DNA of 64,000 nt from Trebonia sp963836195. GTDB lineage: Bacteria; Actinomycetota; Actinomycetes; Streptosporangiales; Streptosporangiaceae. The number at the start of each line of letters is the position of its first letter. The stretch's first letter is position 1. Below the pieces are notes generated by a model. The model was not told where the DNA came from. It saw only the letters and a list, made by a program, of their open reading frames with translations, and searched no databases. Made by a program: the position numbers and the translations under genes. Positions 18,754 through 29,695 of this stretch are shown in pieces. The stretch is taken from NCBI GenBank assembly GCA_963836195.1, contig CAWIIX010000025.1, positions 124,001 to 188,000 of the forward strand, given 5' to 3'.

Positions 18754-20301
18754 TCAGACGGGGCTGATCGGATGACGGCGGCGGACCGCCGGGCGGTACT
18801 TGCCGCGCGCGGCGGCGAAACGCCGCGCGAGCTCGCCCGCGAGCGCCTCCGGCTGCACGATGTCGTCGATGACGAGCTCGGACGCGAGCCGGACGATGTC
18901 GATGTCGGCGTCGTACTCGGCCCGCAGCCGGGCCGTCTCGGCCGCCCGCTCGTCCTCGGGCAGCCGCGCGAGCTTGGCGGCGTAGACGGCGTTGACCGCG
19001 GCCTCCGCCCCCATCACCGCGATCTTCGCGGTCGGCAGGGCCAGCGTGGCGTCCGGCTCGAACCCCGGGCCCGCCATCGCGTACAGGCCGGCGCCGTAGG
19101 CCTTGCGGACGACGACGCAGATCTTGGGCACCGTCGCCTGCGACATCGCGCTGATCATCCGGGCGCCGTGCCTGATGATGCCCTGCCGCTCGACGGCGGT
19201 GCCGACCATGAACCCGGGCACGTCCGCCAGGAACAGCAGCGGCACGCCGAACGCGTCGCAGATCTCGACGAACCGCGCCGCCTTGTCGGCCGAGTCGACG
19301 AAGAGCACCCCGCCCTTGTAGAGCGGGTTGTTGGCGACGACCCCGATCACCTGGCCGTCCAGCCGGGCGAACCCGACCGTGACCTCGCGCGCCCAGAGCG
19401 CGTGGACCTCGAAGAAGGAATCCGGGTCGGCCAGCGCGCGGATGAACTTCCGCATGTCGAACACCTGCCGCTCGCTCTCCGGCACCAGGCGGCCAAGGTC
19501 GGCGCCGCGGCCGGCGACATCGGCGGCCTCGACGGCCTGCGGCGGCGCCGATTCCCAGTTCGAGGGGAGGTAGGAGAGGTAGCGCCGGACGGCGGCGAGC
19601 GCCTCGTCCTCGGTCTTCGCGAGGTAATGACCGCTGCCGGAGACCGAGCAGTGCATGCGGGCACCGCCGAGCTCCTCCAGCGTGGTCTTCTCGCTGACCA
19701 CCATCTCGACCATCCGCGGGCTGCCGAGGTACATCGACGCGTTGCCCTCGACCATCGCCACGAAGTCGCAGAACGCCGGGATGTAGGCGCCGCCCGCCGC
19801 CGACGGGCCGAACAGCGCGCAGACCTGCGGGATCACGCCGGAGGCGCGCACCTGGGTGTGGAAGATGCGCCCCGCGCCCCGGCGGCCGGGGAACATCTCG
19901 ACCTGGTCGGTGATCCGCGCGCCGGCCGAGTCCACCAGGTAGATCATCGGGATGCCGAGGTCGAGCGCCCTCTCGATGATCCTGATGATCTTCTCTACGG
20001 TCCGCGCGCCCCACGATCCGGCCTTCACCGTCGAGTCGTTCGCCATGATCGCCACCGGCCTGCCGTCGAGGGTGGCGGTCCCGGTGATCACACCGTCGGC
20101 CGGCAGCCCGTCGGCGAGCACGTTGGCGAACCGGCCGTCCTCGGTGAACGACCCGGCGTCGGCGATCAGCGCGATCCGGTCCCGGGCGAACATCTTCCCG
20201 CTGGCCGCGGCCGACTCGTGGTATTTGGCCGCCCCGCCCCGCTCGATCCGCTCCCGCAGCGCTCCGACGTCGGGCAGCGAGGAATCCACAATCTCAGTCA
20301 C
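18754..20301 (-). CDS. Acyl-CoA carboxylase beta (carboxyltransferase) subunit
   Basis: This 515-residue carboxyltransferase has both crotonase-like halves: N-half 'GVITGTATLDGRPVAIMAND', 'YLVDSAGARITDQVEMFPG', 'GPSAAGGAYIPAFCDFVAMV'; C-half 'GVVANNPLYKGGVLFVDSAD', 'LFLADVPGFMVGTAVERQGI' and 'CVVVRKAYGAGLYAMAGPGF'. It transfers carboxyl from biotin to an acyl-CoA. The C-half resembles the geranyl-/methylcrotonyl-type and related subunits more than the propionyl type encoded at 28-29.6 kb, so it probably serves a different substrate. I use GTG 20301, although the same frame runs open into the upstream PH-domain gene. No biotin-carboxylase gene is adjacent. Confidence 0.85.
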   Translation of the reverse strand: MTEIVDSSLPDVGALRERIERGGAAKYHESAAASGKMFARDRIALIADAGSFTEDGRFANVLADGLPADGVITGTATLDGRPVAIMANDSTVKAGSWGARTVEKIIRIIERALDLGIPMIYLVDSAGARITDQVEMFPGRRGAGRIFHTQVRASGVIPQVCALFGPSAAGGAYIPAFCDFVAMVEGNASMYLGSPRMVEMVVSEKTTLEELGGARMHCSVSGSGHYLAKTEDEALAAVRRYLSYLPSNWESAPPQAVEAADVAGRGADLGRLVPESERQVFDMRKFIRALADPDSFFEVHALWAREVTVGFARLDGQVIGVVANNPLYKGGVLFVDSADKAARFVEICDAFGVPLLFLADVPGFMVGTAVERQGIIRHGARMISAMSQATVPKICVVVRKAYGAGLYAMAGPGFEPDATLALPTAKIAVMGAEAAVNAVYAAKLARLPEDERAAETARLRAEYDADIDIVRLASELVIDDIVQPEALAGELARRFAAARGKYRPAVRRRHPISPV

Positions 20302-20321
20302 ACTTGCGGAGCGTACCGGTG

Positions 20322-20866
20322 TCAGCGCGGGATCGGAACGACGGTCATCCTGGACGCCCGGCACGGCCCGCAGCCGCTCGTCCTCGACCAGCTGGAACAG
20401 CGTGGCGGACACGCGTTCCACGTGCGGGACCTGGCGCAGGATGATCTCGGCGTGCTCGCCCGCCGACTCCACGACGAGCGTCCCGCAGCCGAGGAGCCGG
20501 TCAAGCGGGGACTTGCGGAACGAGACGTCGGTGATCCGCGAGAGCGGGATGTCGCTGCCCGTTGCGCGCGACGACGCCGATGCGCAGCCGCAGCCGCTTC
20601 GTCGTGAGCTCATAGCGGGTGGTGCGCCACCGCAGCAGCGGATAGACCAGCCACCACATGAGCAGCACGATCGCGAGCACGGCCGCCGCCAGCCGCTCGA
20701 TCGCCGCGTCCCGGCCGCTGGGGATCAGCACCTCGCCGACCAGCAGCGCGGCCACGATCACGAACGCAAGCACGACCGGCCCGGCCAGCGTCTTCCAGTG
20801 CGGATGCAGCACCTCGACGGACTGTTCGCCCACCGCCAGCGATCGGTCACCACCCATACCCGACAT
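20322..20866 (-). pseudogene. PH-domain membrane protein (bPH2-type), frameshifted
   Basis: Two membrane helices ('LAGPVVLAFVIVAALLVGEV' and 'LAAAVLAIVLLMWWLVYPLL') are followed by a bacterial PH-like domain: 'RWRTTRYELTTKRLRLRIGV', then after a +1 insertion at about 20566 'SDIPLSRITDVSFRKSPLDR' and 'GCGTLVVESAGEHAEIILRQ'. This is the usual 170-180-residue DUF304/bPH2 protein. After the insertion the frame stays open into the carboxylase gene. One more insertion would give the stop at 20322 ('..MTVVPIPR'), which I take as the end. The function is not known; such proteins often sit between acyl-CoA carboxylase and birA genes. Confidence 0.7.
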
Positions 20867-20945
20867 CGTAAGACTTCCAACCCGACATCTTGGTGACGCC
20901 GATCTACATGGATGACGGCCACGCGACGATTGGATTCGCCGCCCT

Positions 20946-21780
20946 CTACCGCAGGTGGACGACGTCGCCGGCCGAGACGGCGGTCGCTGACGCGGCGCCC
21001 GGCGGGCGGACCAGCAGGCGTCCGCCCGCGTCGACGTCCTCGGCCACGCCAGTCAGTACCCGGCCGCCCGGCAGCTCGACCCGGACCTGGCGGCCCAGGG
21101 TCGCGCAGGCCTCGCGGTACTCGGCCAGCAGGCCCGACCGGACCGGATCAGGGTCCGCGCTGAAGACCAGGTACCAGCGTTCGAGCGAGCGCAGGATCTC
21201 GGCCAGCACCGCCTCGCGGGCCACATCCGCGCCCTCGACCAGCAGCGACGTCGCGGGCAGGCCGGTCGGCGATACCGGCAGCGCCTGCTCCGACGTGGCG
21301 ACGTTCAGCCCGACGCCGATCACCACGGCGGCGCCGTCGGCGGACTGCTCGGCCAGGATGCCGGCCAGCTTCCGGTCGCCCACCAGGACGTCATTCGGCC
21401 ATTTAAGCCTCGCCGCGACGCCGGCCGCCGACCGCACCCCGGCCGCGACCGCCACCCCGGTCAGCAACGGCAGCCAGCCGCGCGCCGACGGCGGCACCGA
21501 GGCCGGCCGCAGCAGCACTGAGAACGTGAGCGACGCGCCCGGCTGGCTTACCCACGTCCGGCCCGCGCGTCCGCGGCCCGCGGTCTGCTCCTCGGCCACC
21601 AGCACCTGACCCTCCGGGCCGCCGCGGGCGAGCAGGTCCGCGTTGGTGGAGCCGGTGCTGGCCACGGTCCTGACCGACGTCCACAATCCGGACGAGCCGT
21701 CCGGGTGCAGCAGGGCCTCGCCGATCACATGGCCCCGGATCGGCCCGCCCCCGGGCGATCCGGCCGGCCCGGTCGCCCAT
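20946..21780 (-). pseudogene. birA: Biotin--[acetyl-CoA-carboxylase] ligase BirA, one frameshift near the N-terminus
   Basis: The catalytic domain has 'VASTGSTNADLLARGG', 'LVAEEQTAGRGRAGRTWVSQ' (the biotinyl-AMP-binding GRGRxGR loop), 'LKWPNDVLVGDRKLAGIL' and 'VVIGVGLNVATS', followed by the small C-terminal SH3-like domain. It joins biotin to carboxylase carrier domains, matching the two carboxylase loci in the window. The longest clean frame starts at 21728, but an ATG at 21780 overlaps the alaX stop (TGATG). One +1 insertion near 21730 joins them, and the length modulo 3 agrees. There is no N-terminal DNA-binding domain, so this is a mono-functional group I ligase. Confidence 0.88.
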
Positions 21781-22502
21781 CAGTCGCCGATGGCGATGCG
21801 GAGGCGGCGGAAGCCCTTGCCCTTGTTCTCCACCTTCACCACCGACATCCGCCCGACGGCGGCGGTGGACGCCACGTGCGTCCCGCCGTCGGCCTGCTGG
21901 TCGAGTCCGACGATGTCGACGATCCGCACCTCCTCGACGTCATCGGGCACCAGGTTGGTCGCGGTGCGGATGATGTCGGGGATCTCGAACGCCTCGGCCC
22001 GCGGCAGCGAGCGGACCACGATCTTCCTGTCGCTGCGCAGCTCCGCGTTGCACGCCTCCTCGACCGCCTCCTTGAACCCCGGCGGCACCGCCTCCAGGTT
22101 GAAATCCATCCGCGCCGTCAGCACATCCATGTTGCCGCCGGTGACGAGCGCGCCGAAGTCGCGGAAGACCACCCCGCAGAGCACGTGCAGGCCGGAGTGC
22201 GTGCGCATCAGCGCGGTCCGCCGGTCGTCCTCGACCGCCCCGCGGACCGAGGCGCCGACGGCGGGCAGCGGGTCGCCTTCCAGCGGCACCAGCAGCAGCT
22301 CGCCGTCGTCCTTGCGCGCGTCCACGATCCGGGTCTGCACGCCGCCCCAGAGCAGCGTGCCGTGGTCCGGCGGCTGGCCGCCGCCGCCCGGGTAGAAGGC
22401 GGACCGGTCGAGCACGATCCCGTCCGGTCCCGCCGCCACCACGACCGCGTCCCACTCGCGCAGGGTCTGGTCGTCCAGTTCAAGCCGATGCGTCGTCGCC
22501 AT
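21780..22502 (-). CDS. AlaX-type alanyl-tRNA editing hydrolase
   Basis: The 240-residue stand-alone editing domain is related to the AlaRS/ThrRS second additional domain. It removes Ser (or Gly) wrongly attached to tRNA-Ala. The opening 'LDRSAFYPGGGGQPPDHGTL' is the AlaX-II hallmark. Zinc ligands are His102 and His106 in 'MRTHSGLHVLCG' plus the 'ADGGTHVAST' motif near residue 210, where the usual Cys of 'CGGTHV' is replaced by Asp. The stop overlaps the start of birA, so the pair is probably one transcript. Confidence 0.85.
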   Translation of the reverse strand: MATTHRLELDDQTLREWDAVVVAAGPDGIVLDRSAFYPGGGGQPPDHGTLLWGGVQTRIVDARKDDGELLLVPLEGDPLPAVGASVRGAVEDDRRTALMRTHSGLHVLCGVVFRDFGALVTGGNMDVLTARMDFNLEAVPPGFKEAVEEACNAELRSDRKIVVRSLPRAEAFEIPDIIRTATNLVPDDVEEVRIVDIVGLDQQADGGTHVASTAAVGRMSVVKVENKGKGFRRLRIAIGD

Positions 22503-22513
22503 GGTTCCGCAGC

Positions 22514-24110
22514 CTACTGCCGCGCCGCCTGGCCCTGCGCGCCCGTGGCCTGTCCGCCCTGGCCCTGCGCGGCCGGAACCGGCGCCGTCTGAGCCACCGC
22601 CCGCTCACCCCGCGCGGCCCGGACGTGGACCAGGGCCAGCACGACGCCGACTGCCGCCAGCGCCGCCAGCGCGATCGACACCGCGAGGTACGCGTGCGCC
22701 GACGAGAGCGCGAACGCGCCCGGCCCGTGCGCGCCGCCGATGGCGCGGGCAGCCGAGGCCGCCGCGGCGGGCAGCCGCCCGGCGAGGTTCAGGTACAGCG
22801 TGCCGAACGTCGCGATCCCGACCACGATCCCGAGCTGGTTCACGGTCACGACCACGCCGCTGGCGTCGGCCGCGAGCGCCACCGGCACCCGGGAGAGCAC
22901 CCGCGTCATCAGCACGCCGAACGCCGCCGCCATCCCGCCGCCGGCCACCGCCAGCGAGACGTACAGCCACGGACCGGGGGCGCCGCCGGAGCGGATCAGC
23001 AGCCCCGACCAGAGCAGGCCGACGGCCGTCAGCACGAAGCCGGCCATGGCCAGCCCCTCGTGGTAGCGGGCGGGCAGCCGCCGCCAGTTGAGGCTCACCA
23101 GCGCGAACGCGACGCCGCAGGGGACGAACGTCAGCCCGGCCCGCAGGGGCGACTCCCCCAGCGCGTCCTGCAGCTCAAGCGCCAGCGAGAACAGCCAGCC
23201 GCCGAAGATCGCCATCGTGGCGAAGAGCCCGCCGAGCCCGGCCTTCATCCCCGGCAGCCCGAGCAGCGAGCGCGGCAGGATCGGCTGCCCGCCCCGGCCG
23301 CCGACCCGGTGCTCGACCAGGCCGAGCAGCCCGAACAGCAGCACCGAAGCCGCCAGCAGGGCCCAGCCCCAGGCCGGCCAGCCGAGCGGCTGCCCGAGCA
23401 CCAGCGGCAGCACGAACGCGAGCACGGCCGGGGTGAGCACCGCCAGACCGGGCAGGTCGAGCGAGCGCTGCCGGTCGCGCTGCCCCTGCGCGGGCAGCAG
23501 CCGGCCGCAGGCCAGCACGGCCAGCCCGACCGGCACGTTGACCAGGAAGACCGGCCGCCAGGAGCTGCCGAAGAGGTTCGCGCTGACCAGCAGCCCGCCG
23601 AGCACCTGCCCGAGGACGGCGCCGCCGGAGATGATGGTCGCGTACAGGGTCATCGCCCGCGCCCTCGGCCCCGGCGCGGTGTAGGTGCGCTGGATCAGGC
23701 TCAGCACCTGGGGGATCATCGCCGCGGCGCCGGCCCCCTGGAGGAACCGCAGCGCGACCAGCGTCCCGGCCGACGGCGCGAGCCCGCAGCCGAGCGAGGC
23801 GAGCGTGAACAGGCCGATGCCGGCCAGGAACATCCGCCGGTGACCGAGGATGTCGCCCAGCCGGGCGCCGGTGATCAGCAGGACCGCGTAGGCGATGGTG
23901 TAGCCGGCCACGATCAGCTGCAGCCCCGAGCCCGTCGTGTGCAGGCTCAGAGTGGATCGCGGGGACCGCGACGTTGACGATGTTGACGTCGATGATGGCC
24001 ATCAGCTGGCCGGTGAGCACGACCGCGAGCACCACGCCCGGCGACGCGGCGCGGCCCGCCCGGCGCCCGCTGGTGACGGCAGGCTGGAGACGCGCAGTGG
24101 TTTGTGTCAT
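22514..24110 (-). pseudogene. DHA2-type (EmrB/QacA) MFS transporter, one frameshift
   Basis: With one +1 insertion near 23950 removed, the protein is about 531 residues with 14 predicted membrane helices. The first helix carries 'VLTGQLMAIIDVNIVNVAVP' (motif D1 of the DHA2 group). After the break come 'VAGYTIAYAVLLITGARLGD', 'LGHRRMFLAGIGLFTLASLG' and the antiporter motif C-like region. It exports drugs or small molecules by proton antiport. It is transcribed away from an XRE-type regulator at 24213, which probably controls it. The tail is Gln/Gly-rich. Confidence 0.85.
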
Positions 24111-24137
24111 GGCACCAGCTTGCCGCCTGCTCTTATG

Positions 24138-24169
24138 CTGGTACCAAGAGCCTGGTTATCCTGGTACTA
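24138..24169. promoter_or_regulatory. Candidate operator with repeated CTGGTAC
   Basis: Two copies of ctggtac(c/t)a at 24138-24146 and 24161-24169, 23 bases apart (about two helical turns), lie in the short space between the divergent MFS pump and XRE regulator genes. The first copy contains the palindrome GGTACC. It is a likely site for the regulator. Confidence 0.4.
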
Positions 24170-24212
24170 ACACCACCTGGCAAGGGTAGGACCCGGGGAG
24201 CAGAATGAGGAC

Positions 24213-25160
24213 GTGAGCATGGCGACCATGAACGGCACCGCCCCCGACGGCACCGCGAGCGTGGCCAGCGCGCGCCGGACCGAGCTGGCCGCGTTCCTCC
24301 GCAGCCGCCGGGAGCGCATCCAGCCCGAGGACGTCGGCCTGCCCCCGGGCACCCGCCGCCGCACGGCCGGCCTGCGGCGCGAGGAGCTCGCCCAGCTGGC
24401 CGGGGTCGGCGTCACCTGGTACACCTGGCTCGAGCAGGGCCGCAAGATCAACGCGAGCGTCCAGGTGCTCGACGCGATCGCGACCACGCTGCGGCTGGAC
24501 GCCACCGAGCGGGCCCACCTGTTCCGGCTGGCGGACCTGCCCGGCGCCAGCGGGCCCGCCGACTGCGTCGACTGCCCCCTGCCGCCGGAGGTCCAGCAGG
24601 TCGTCGACGCGATCCCGCTCCCGGCCGTCATCCTCACCGAGCGGTTCGACCTGCTCGCCTGGAACAAGGTGTACGAGTCGATCTTCCCCGGCGTCACCTC
24701 GGCCCCGCCCGGCGAGCGCAACACGCTGCTCGTCAACCTCGCGGCCCCGTCGTGCTGCAGCCCGGTCGAGGACCCGGACTCGCACTGCGACGTGCTCGTC
24801 GCCCAGCTGCGGGCGGCGTACGGCCGGCACGTCGGCGACCCCGCCTGGACGCACTTCATCCGCCGCCTGGAGGCGCTCAGCCCGACGTTCGCCACCGCCT
24901 GGGCCGCCCACGACGTGTCCAGGCCGACCACCTACACCAAGAGGTTCCGGCACCCCGGCGTCGGCCCGATCACCACCACCACGACCAGCTTCGCGGTCAA
25001 CGCCGTCCCCGGCGCCCGCCTGGTCGTCTACACCCCCGACGACGAGCCGAGCAGGACGGCCATCGCCCGGCTGGCCGCGGGCGACCAGCTGGCCGCCCGC
25101 TACCCCTGCTGGTCCAAGCACTATCCCGAGCGGTCCCAGCCGATTCCGGCCGCTCTCTGA
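24213..25160 (+). CDS. XRE-family regulator with MmyB-like ligand domain
   Basis: The 315-residue protein has an N-terminal HTH ('RTAGLRREELAQLAGVGVTW' and 'YTWLEQGRKINASVQVLDAI') and the PAS-like MmyB ligand-binding domain ('LPAVILTERFDLLAWNKVYE', then 'VNAVPGARLVVYTPDDEPS'). The family commonly sits divergent from an MFS or oxidoreductase gene and regulates it in response to a fatty-acid-like or small hydrophobic ligand. GTG 24213 with GGGGAG upstream was chosen. An unusual Cys cluster ('DCVDCP', 'SCCSP') in the middle could respond to metal or redox, but this is speculative. Confidence 0.88.
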   Translation: MSMATMNGTAPDGTASVASARRTELAAFLRSRRERIQPEDVGLPPGTRRRTAGLRREELAQLAGVGVTWYTWLEQGRKINASVQVLDAIATTLRLDATERAHLFRLADLPGASGPADCVDCPLPPEVQQVVDAIPLPAVILTERFDLLAWNKVYESIFPGVTSAPPGERNTLLVNLAAPSCCSPVEDPDSHCDVLVAQLRAAYGRHVGDPAWTHFIRRLEALSPTFATAWAAHDVSRPTTYTKRFRHPGVGPITTTTTSFAVNAVPGARLVVYTPDDEPSRTAIARLAAGDQLAARYPCWSKHYPERSQPIPAAL

Positions 25161-25173
25161 CCACCCAGCCCGG

Positions 25174-27906
25174 TCAGCCGGTGTTCTGCAGCCCGGCCGC
25201 GACCCCGCTGACCGTCAGCAGCAGCAGCCGCTCGAGCGCGGCCCGCTCGGCCGGGTCGACGTCCTCCGCCCGCAGCGCCGTCAGCGCCCGGAGCTGAAGG
25301 TACGAGAGCGCGTCGACGTAGGGGTCGCGCAGGACGATCGCGCGGGCCAGCACCGGGCGGTCGGCCACCGGCAGGTCGTGCTCGGTGATCGCGAGCACCA
25401 GCCGGCGGGTCAGGTCGTACTCGGCCAGCACCCGGGAGGTCAGGTCGGGCCTGCCGCCGAGGTCCAGGTACCTGGCCGCGATCGCGCGGTCGGTCTTGGC
25501 CAGCGACATCTCGGCGTTGTCGAGCAGGGCGGCAAGCAGCGGCCACTCCTTGTACGCGCGGCGCAACTCGGCCATCCCCTCCTCGGGCAGGTCGCCGTCG
25601 GAGTCGCCCGCCTCGATGCCGGTCCAGGCCGCCGCCGCGAGGCCGCTGCCGAGGCCGTACCAGCCGGGGAGGTTCAGCCGGGTCTGCGCCCAGGCGAACA
25701 CCCAGGGGATGGCGCGCAGGTCCTCAAGGCCGAGCGGCCCGCCGCCGTGACCGCGCCGCGACGGCCGCGAGCCGATCCGCAGGCCGCCGATCTCCTCCAG
25801 CGGGCTGACCTTCGCGAACCACCCGGCGAAGCCGTCGGCCTCCGCCAGCGCGCGGAACGCGGACTTCGAGGCGGCGTCGATGGACGCCGCCAGCTCACGG
25901 AACTCGGCCGCGGCGGCGGCGTTCCGCTCGCCAAGCGACGGCGACGAGGCGAGCAGCACCGCCGACGTCACCTGCTCCAGGTGCCGCAGGCCGATCGAGT
26001 GCCTGCCGTACCGGGCGAAGATCACCTCGCCCTGCTCGGTCACCTTGAGCCGCCCGGACACCGACCCCGGCGCCTGCGCAAGCACCGCCCGGCCGGCCGG
26101 GCCGCCGCCACGGCCGATCGCGCCGCCCCGGCCGTGGAACAGGGTCAGCGCGACGTCGTGGGCGGCCGCCCAGGAGGCGAGCTCCGCCTGCGCCTCGAAC
26201 AGCCGCAGCGTCGCCGAGGCCGGGCCGAGCTCCTTGGCCGAGTCCGAGTAGCCGAGCATGGCCTCTAGCTGCCGCCCGTTGGCCGCCAGCCGCTCCCGCA
26301 CCGGGGCGAGCTCGAGCATGCCGGTCAGCACCGACGGCGCCGCCGCGAGGTCGTCGCCCGACTCGAACAGCGGCACCACATCGAGGACCGGCCCGCCGCC
26401 GTCGGGGAACGCGTAGCCGGCCAGCTCGTACACCGCCGCCACGTCGGCGGCGGCGGTGGTGAACGAGATCACGTACCGGTGGCAGGCCGCGAACCCGAAC
26501 CGGCGCTGAATCCACCCGATCACCCGGATCGTCTCGAGCACCTCGAGCGTCATCGGCGAGAGCTCGCCGCCCGCCCGCAGCTCCGCCAGCGCACGCGCGT
26601 GCACCGCCGAATGCTGCCGGACCTCGAGCGAGGCGAGGTGGAAACCGAACGTCTCGGCCTGCCAGATCAGGTGCTGGAGCTCGCCGTAGGCCTGCCGGAC
26701 CGCCCCGGCCGACGCCAGCGACGCCTGCACCAGCCGCAGGTCGGCCACGAACTCGGCCGGCGAGCCGTAGGCGAGGTCGGCGTGCCTGGTCCGGGTCGCC
26801 GTCAGCCGCTCGGCCGCGTAGAGCAGGTAGGCCCGGTAGGGCTCGCCCGGCGACCGCGCCCCGATCTCGGCCATCAGCTCCGGGTGAGCCGCCGATGCGG
26901 CCGCCAGCGCCCGGCGCAGCGCGTCCGACGGCGGCGCGGCGCGCTCGTCCACGGTCAGCGCCCGGCCGATCCGGCCGCAGGCCGCCTCGAGCGCCCGCAG
27001 CGCGTGCTCGGCCTGGATCACCGCCGCCTCGCGGGTCACGGCGGCGGTCACGGTCGGGTTCCCGTCCCGGTCGCCGCCCACCCAGGAGCCGAACCGCAGG
27101 AACGGCGGCACCGGCGAGGCCGCCGCCCCGCTGGCCGCGCCGAGTAGCACCTGGTCGAGCGACCGGTAGACGCTCGGCACGAGCCGGAACAGCGTCTCGT
27201 CGAACGCCGTCATCACCGTCCGGACCTCGTCCAGCGGGGTCATCCCGGCCACCCGGAGCTGCGCCGTCCGCCACAGCAGGTCGATCTCCTCGCGCAGCCG
27301 CCGGCGCAGCTCGGCGCCCCGGGACGACGTCGCGGTGCCCGTCTCGACCTCGCGCGCCAAGTCGTCGTCGACCGAGGCGAGCAGCCCGCCGATCCGGCGC
27401 AGCGAGGCGACAACCGCGCGGCGGCGCGCCTCGGTCGGGTGCGCGGTGAACACCGGGTGCACGACCAGCTCGCCCAGGAGCGCGTCCAGGTGGGCGCGGC
27501 CCTGCTCGGCCGTGATCCGCTCGGCGGCGTCGGCGAGCGACTCCCGCGGCGGCGTGTCGCCCGAGTCCCGGTGCCGCAGGGTGCGCACCCGCTGCTGCTC
27601 TTCGGCCAGGTTGACCAGGTGAAAGTAGACCGTGAAGGCGCCCGCGACCTGCTCCGCGCGATCGCGTGACCAGGACCCGACCAGTGCGGCGATCGCGTCG
27701 GCGGCGTCGGCCGCCGTCGCCGACGAGCGGTCGGGCACCCGCCGCGCATCGATCACCGCGTGCCGCAGTCGCTCGACGTCCGCCAGCAGGTCGGCCCCGC
27801 CGGACTCGCTGATCACCTCGCCGAGCACGTCGCCGAGGAGCCGGACGTCACGCCGCATGGGCTCGGGAAGCTCAGCCGAATCTCTGATCCGGTCGTTAGT
27901 GGCCAT
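25174..27906 (-). CDS. ppc: Phosphoenolpyruvate carboxylase
   Basis: This 910-residue enzyme makes oxaloacetate from PEP and bicarbonate to refill the TCA cycle. All family landmarks are present: the catalytic His in 'VVHPVFTAHPTEARRRAV', 'FGSWVGGDRDGNPTVTAAVT', 'ASLEVRQHS', 'MLGYSDSAKELG', the mobile loop 'LTLFHGRGGAIGRGGGPAGR', and the C-terminal 'LQNTG'. ATG 27906 fits the family N-terminus; the frame remains open far upstream but only as antisense of the next gene. It is transcribed divergently from the carboxylase beta subunit at 27973. Confidence 0.97.
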   Translation of the reverse strand: MATNDRIRDSAELPEPMRRDVRLLGDVLGEVISESGGADLLADVERLRHAVIDARRVPDRSSATAADAADAIAALVGSWSRDRAEQVAGAFTVYFHLVNLAEEQQRVRTLRHRDSGDTPPRESLADAAERITAEQGRAHLDALLGELVVHPVFTAHPTEARRRAVVASLRRIGGLLASVDDDLAREVETGTATSSRGAELRRRLREEIDLLWRTAQLRVAGMTPLDEVRTVMTAFDETLFRLVPSVYRSLDQVLLGAASGAAASPVPPFLRFGSWVGGDRDGNPTVTAAVTREAAVIQAEHALRALEAACGRIGRALTVDERAAPPSDALRRALAAASAAHPELMAEIGARSPGEPYRAYLLYAAERLTATRTRHADLAYGSPAEFVADLRLVQASLASAGAVRQAYGELQHLIWQAETFGFHLASLEVRQHSAVHARALAELRAGGELSPMTLEVLETIRVIGWIQRRFGFAACHRYVISFTTAAADVAAVYELAGYAFPDGGGPVLDVVPLFESGDDLAAAPSVLTGMLELAPVRERLAANGRQLEAMLGYSDSAKELGPASATLRLFEAQAELASWAAAHDVALTLFHGRGGAIGRGGGPAGRAVLAQAPGSVSGRLKVTEQGEVIFARYGRHSIGLRHLEQVTSAVLLASSPSLGERNAAAAAEFRELAASIDAASKSAFRALAEADGFAGWFAKVSPLEEIGGLRIGSRPSRRGHGGGPLGLEDLRAIPWVFAWAQTRLNLPGWYGLGSGLAAAAWTGIEAGDSDGDLPEEGMAELRRAYKEWPLLAALLDNAEMSLAKTDRAIAARYLDLGGRPDLTSRVLAEYDLTRRLVLAITEHDLPVADRPVLARAIVLRDPYVDALSYLQLRALTALRAEDVDPAERAALERLLLLTVSGVAAGLQNTG

Positions 27907-27972
27907 GTTCACGTGGATGAGAGTAACCGCCAGGTGGTGACCCCAACCGCCCGCCAGGTTAACCTTTCCCCC

Positions 27973-29574
<1,602 letters not shown>

Positions 29575-29695
29575 CCCGGCCGGGGCGACGCACAGTGAGC
29601 GCAATCACCATCGGTAACCATTTGGAAGGCGTCCGCCGGCAATCCCCGGCCAAGTGGCACGCGCACAGCCCAAACTGCCCTAGAGTCATAAGACG

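Noticed and set aside
2400..24000. Region of true gene decay (pseudogene island)
   Set aside because: The breaks hit essential genes (purE, purK, birA), are all +1 insertions and leave protein motifs perfectly preserved, which fits sequencing error better than decay.
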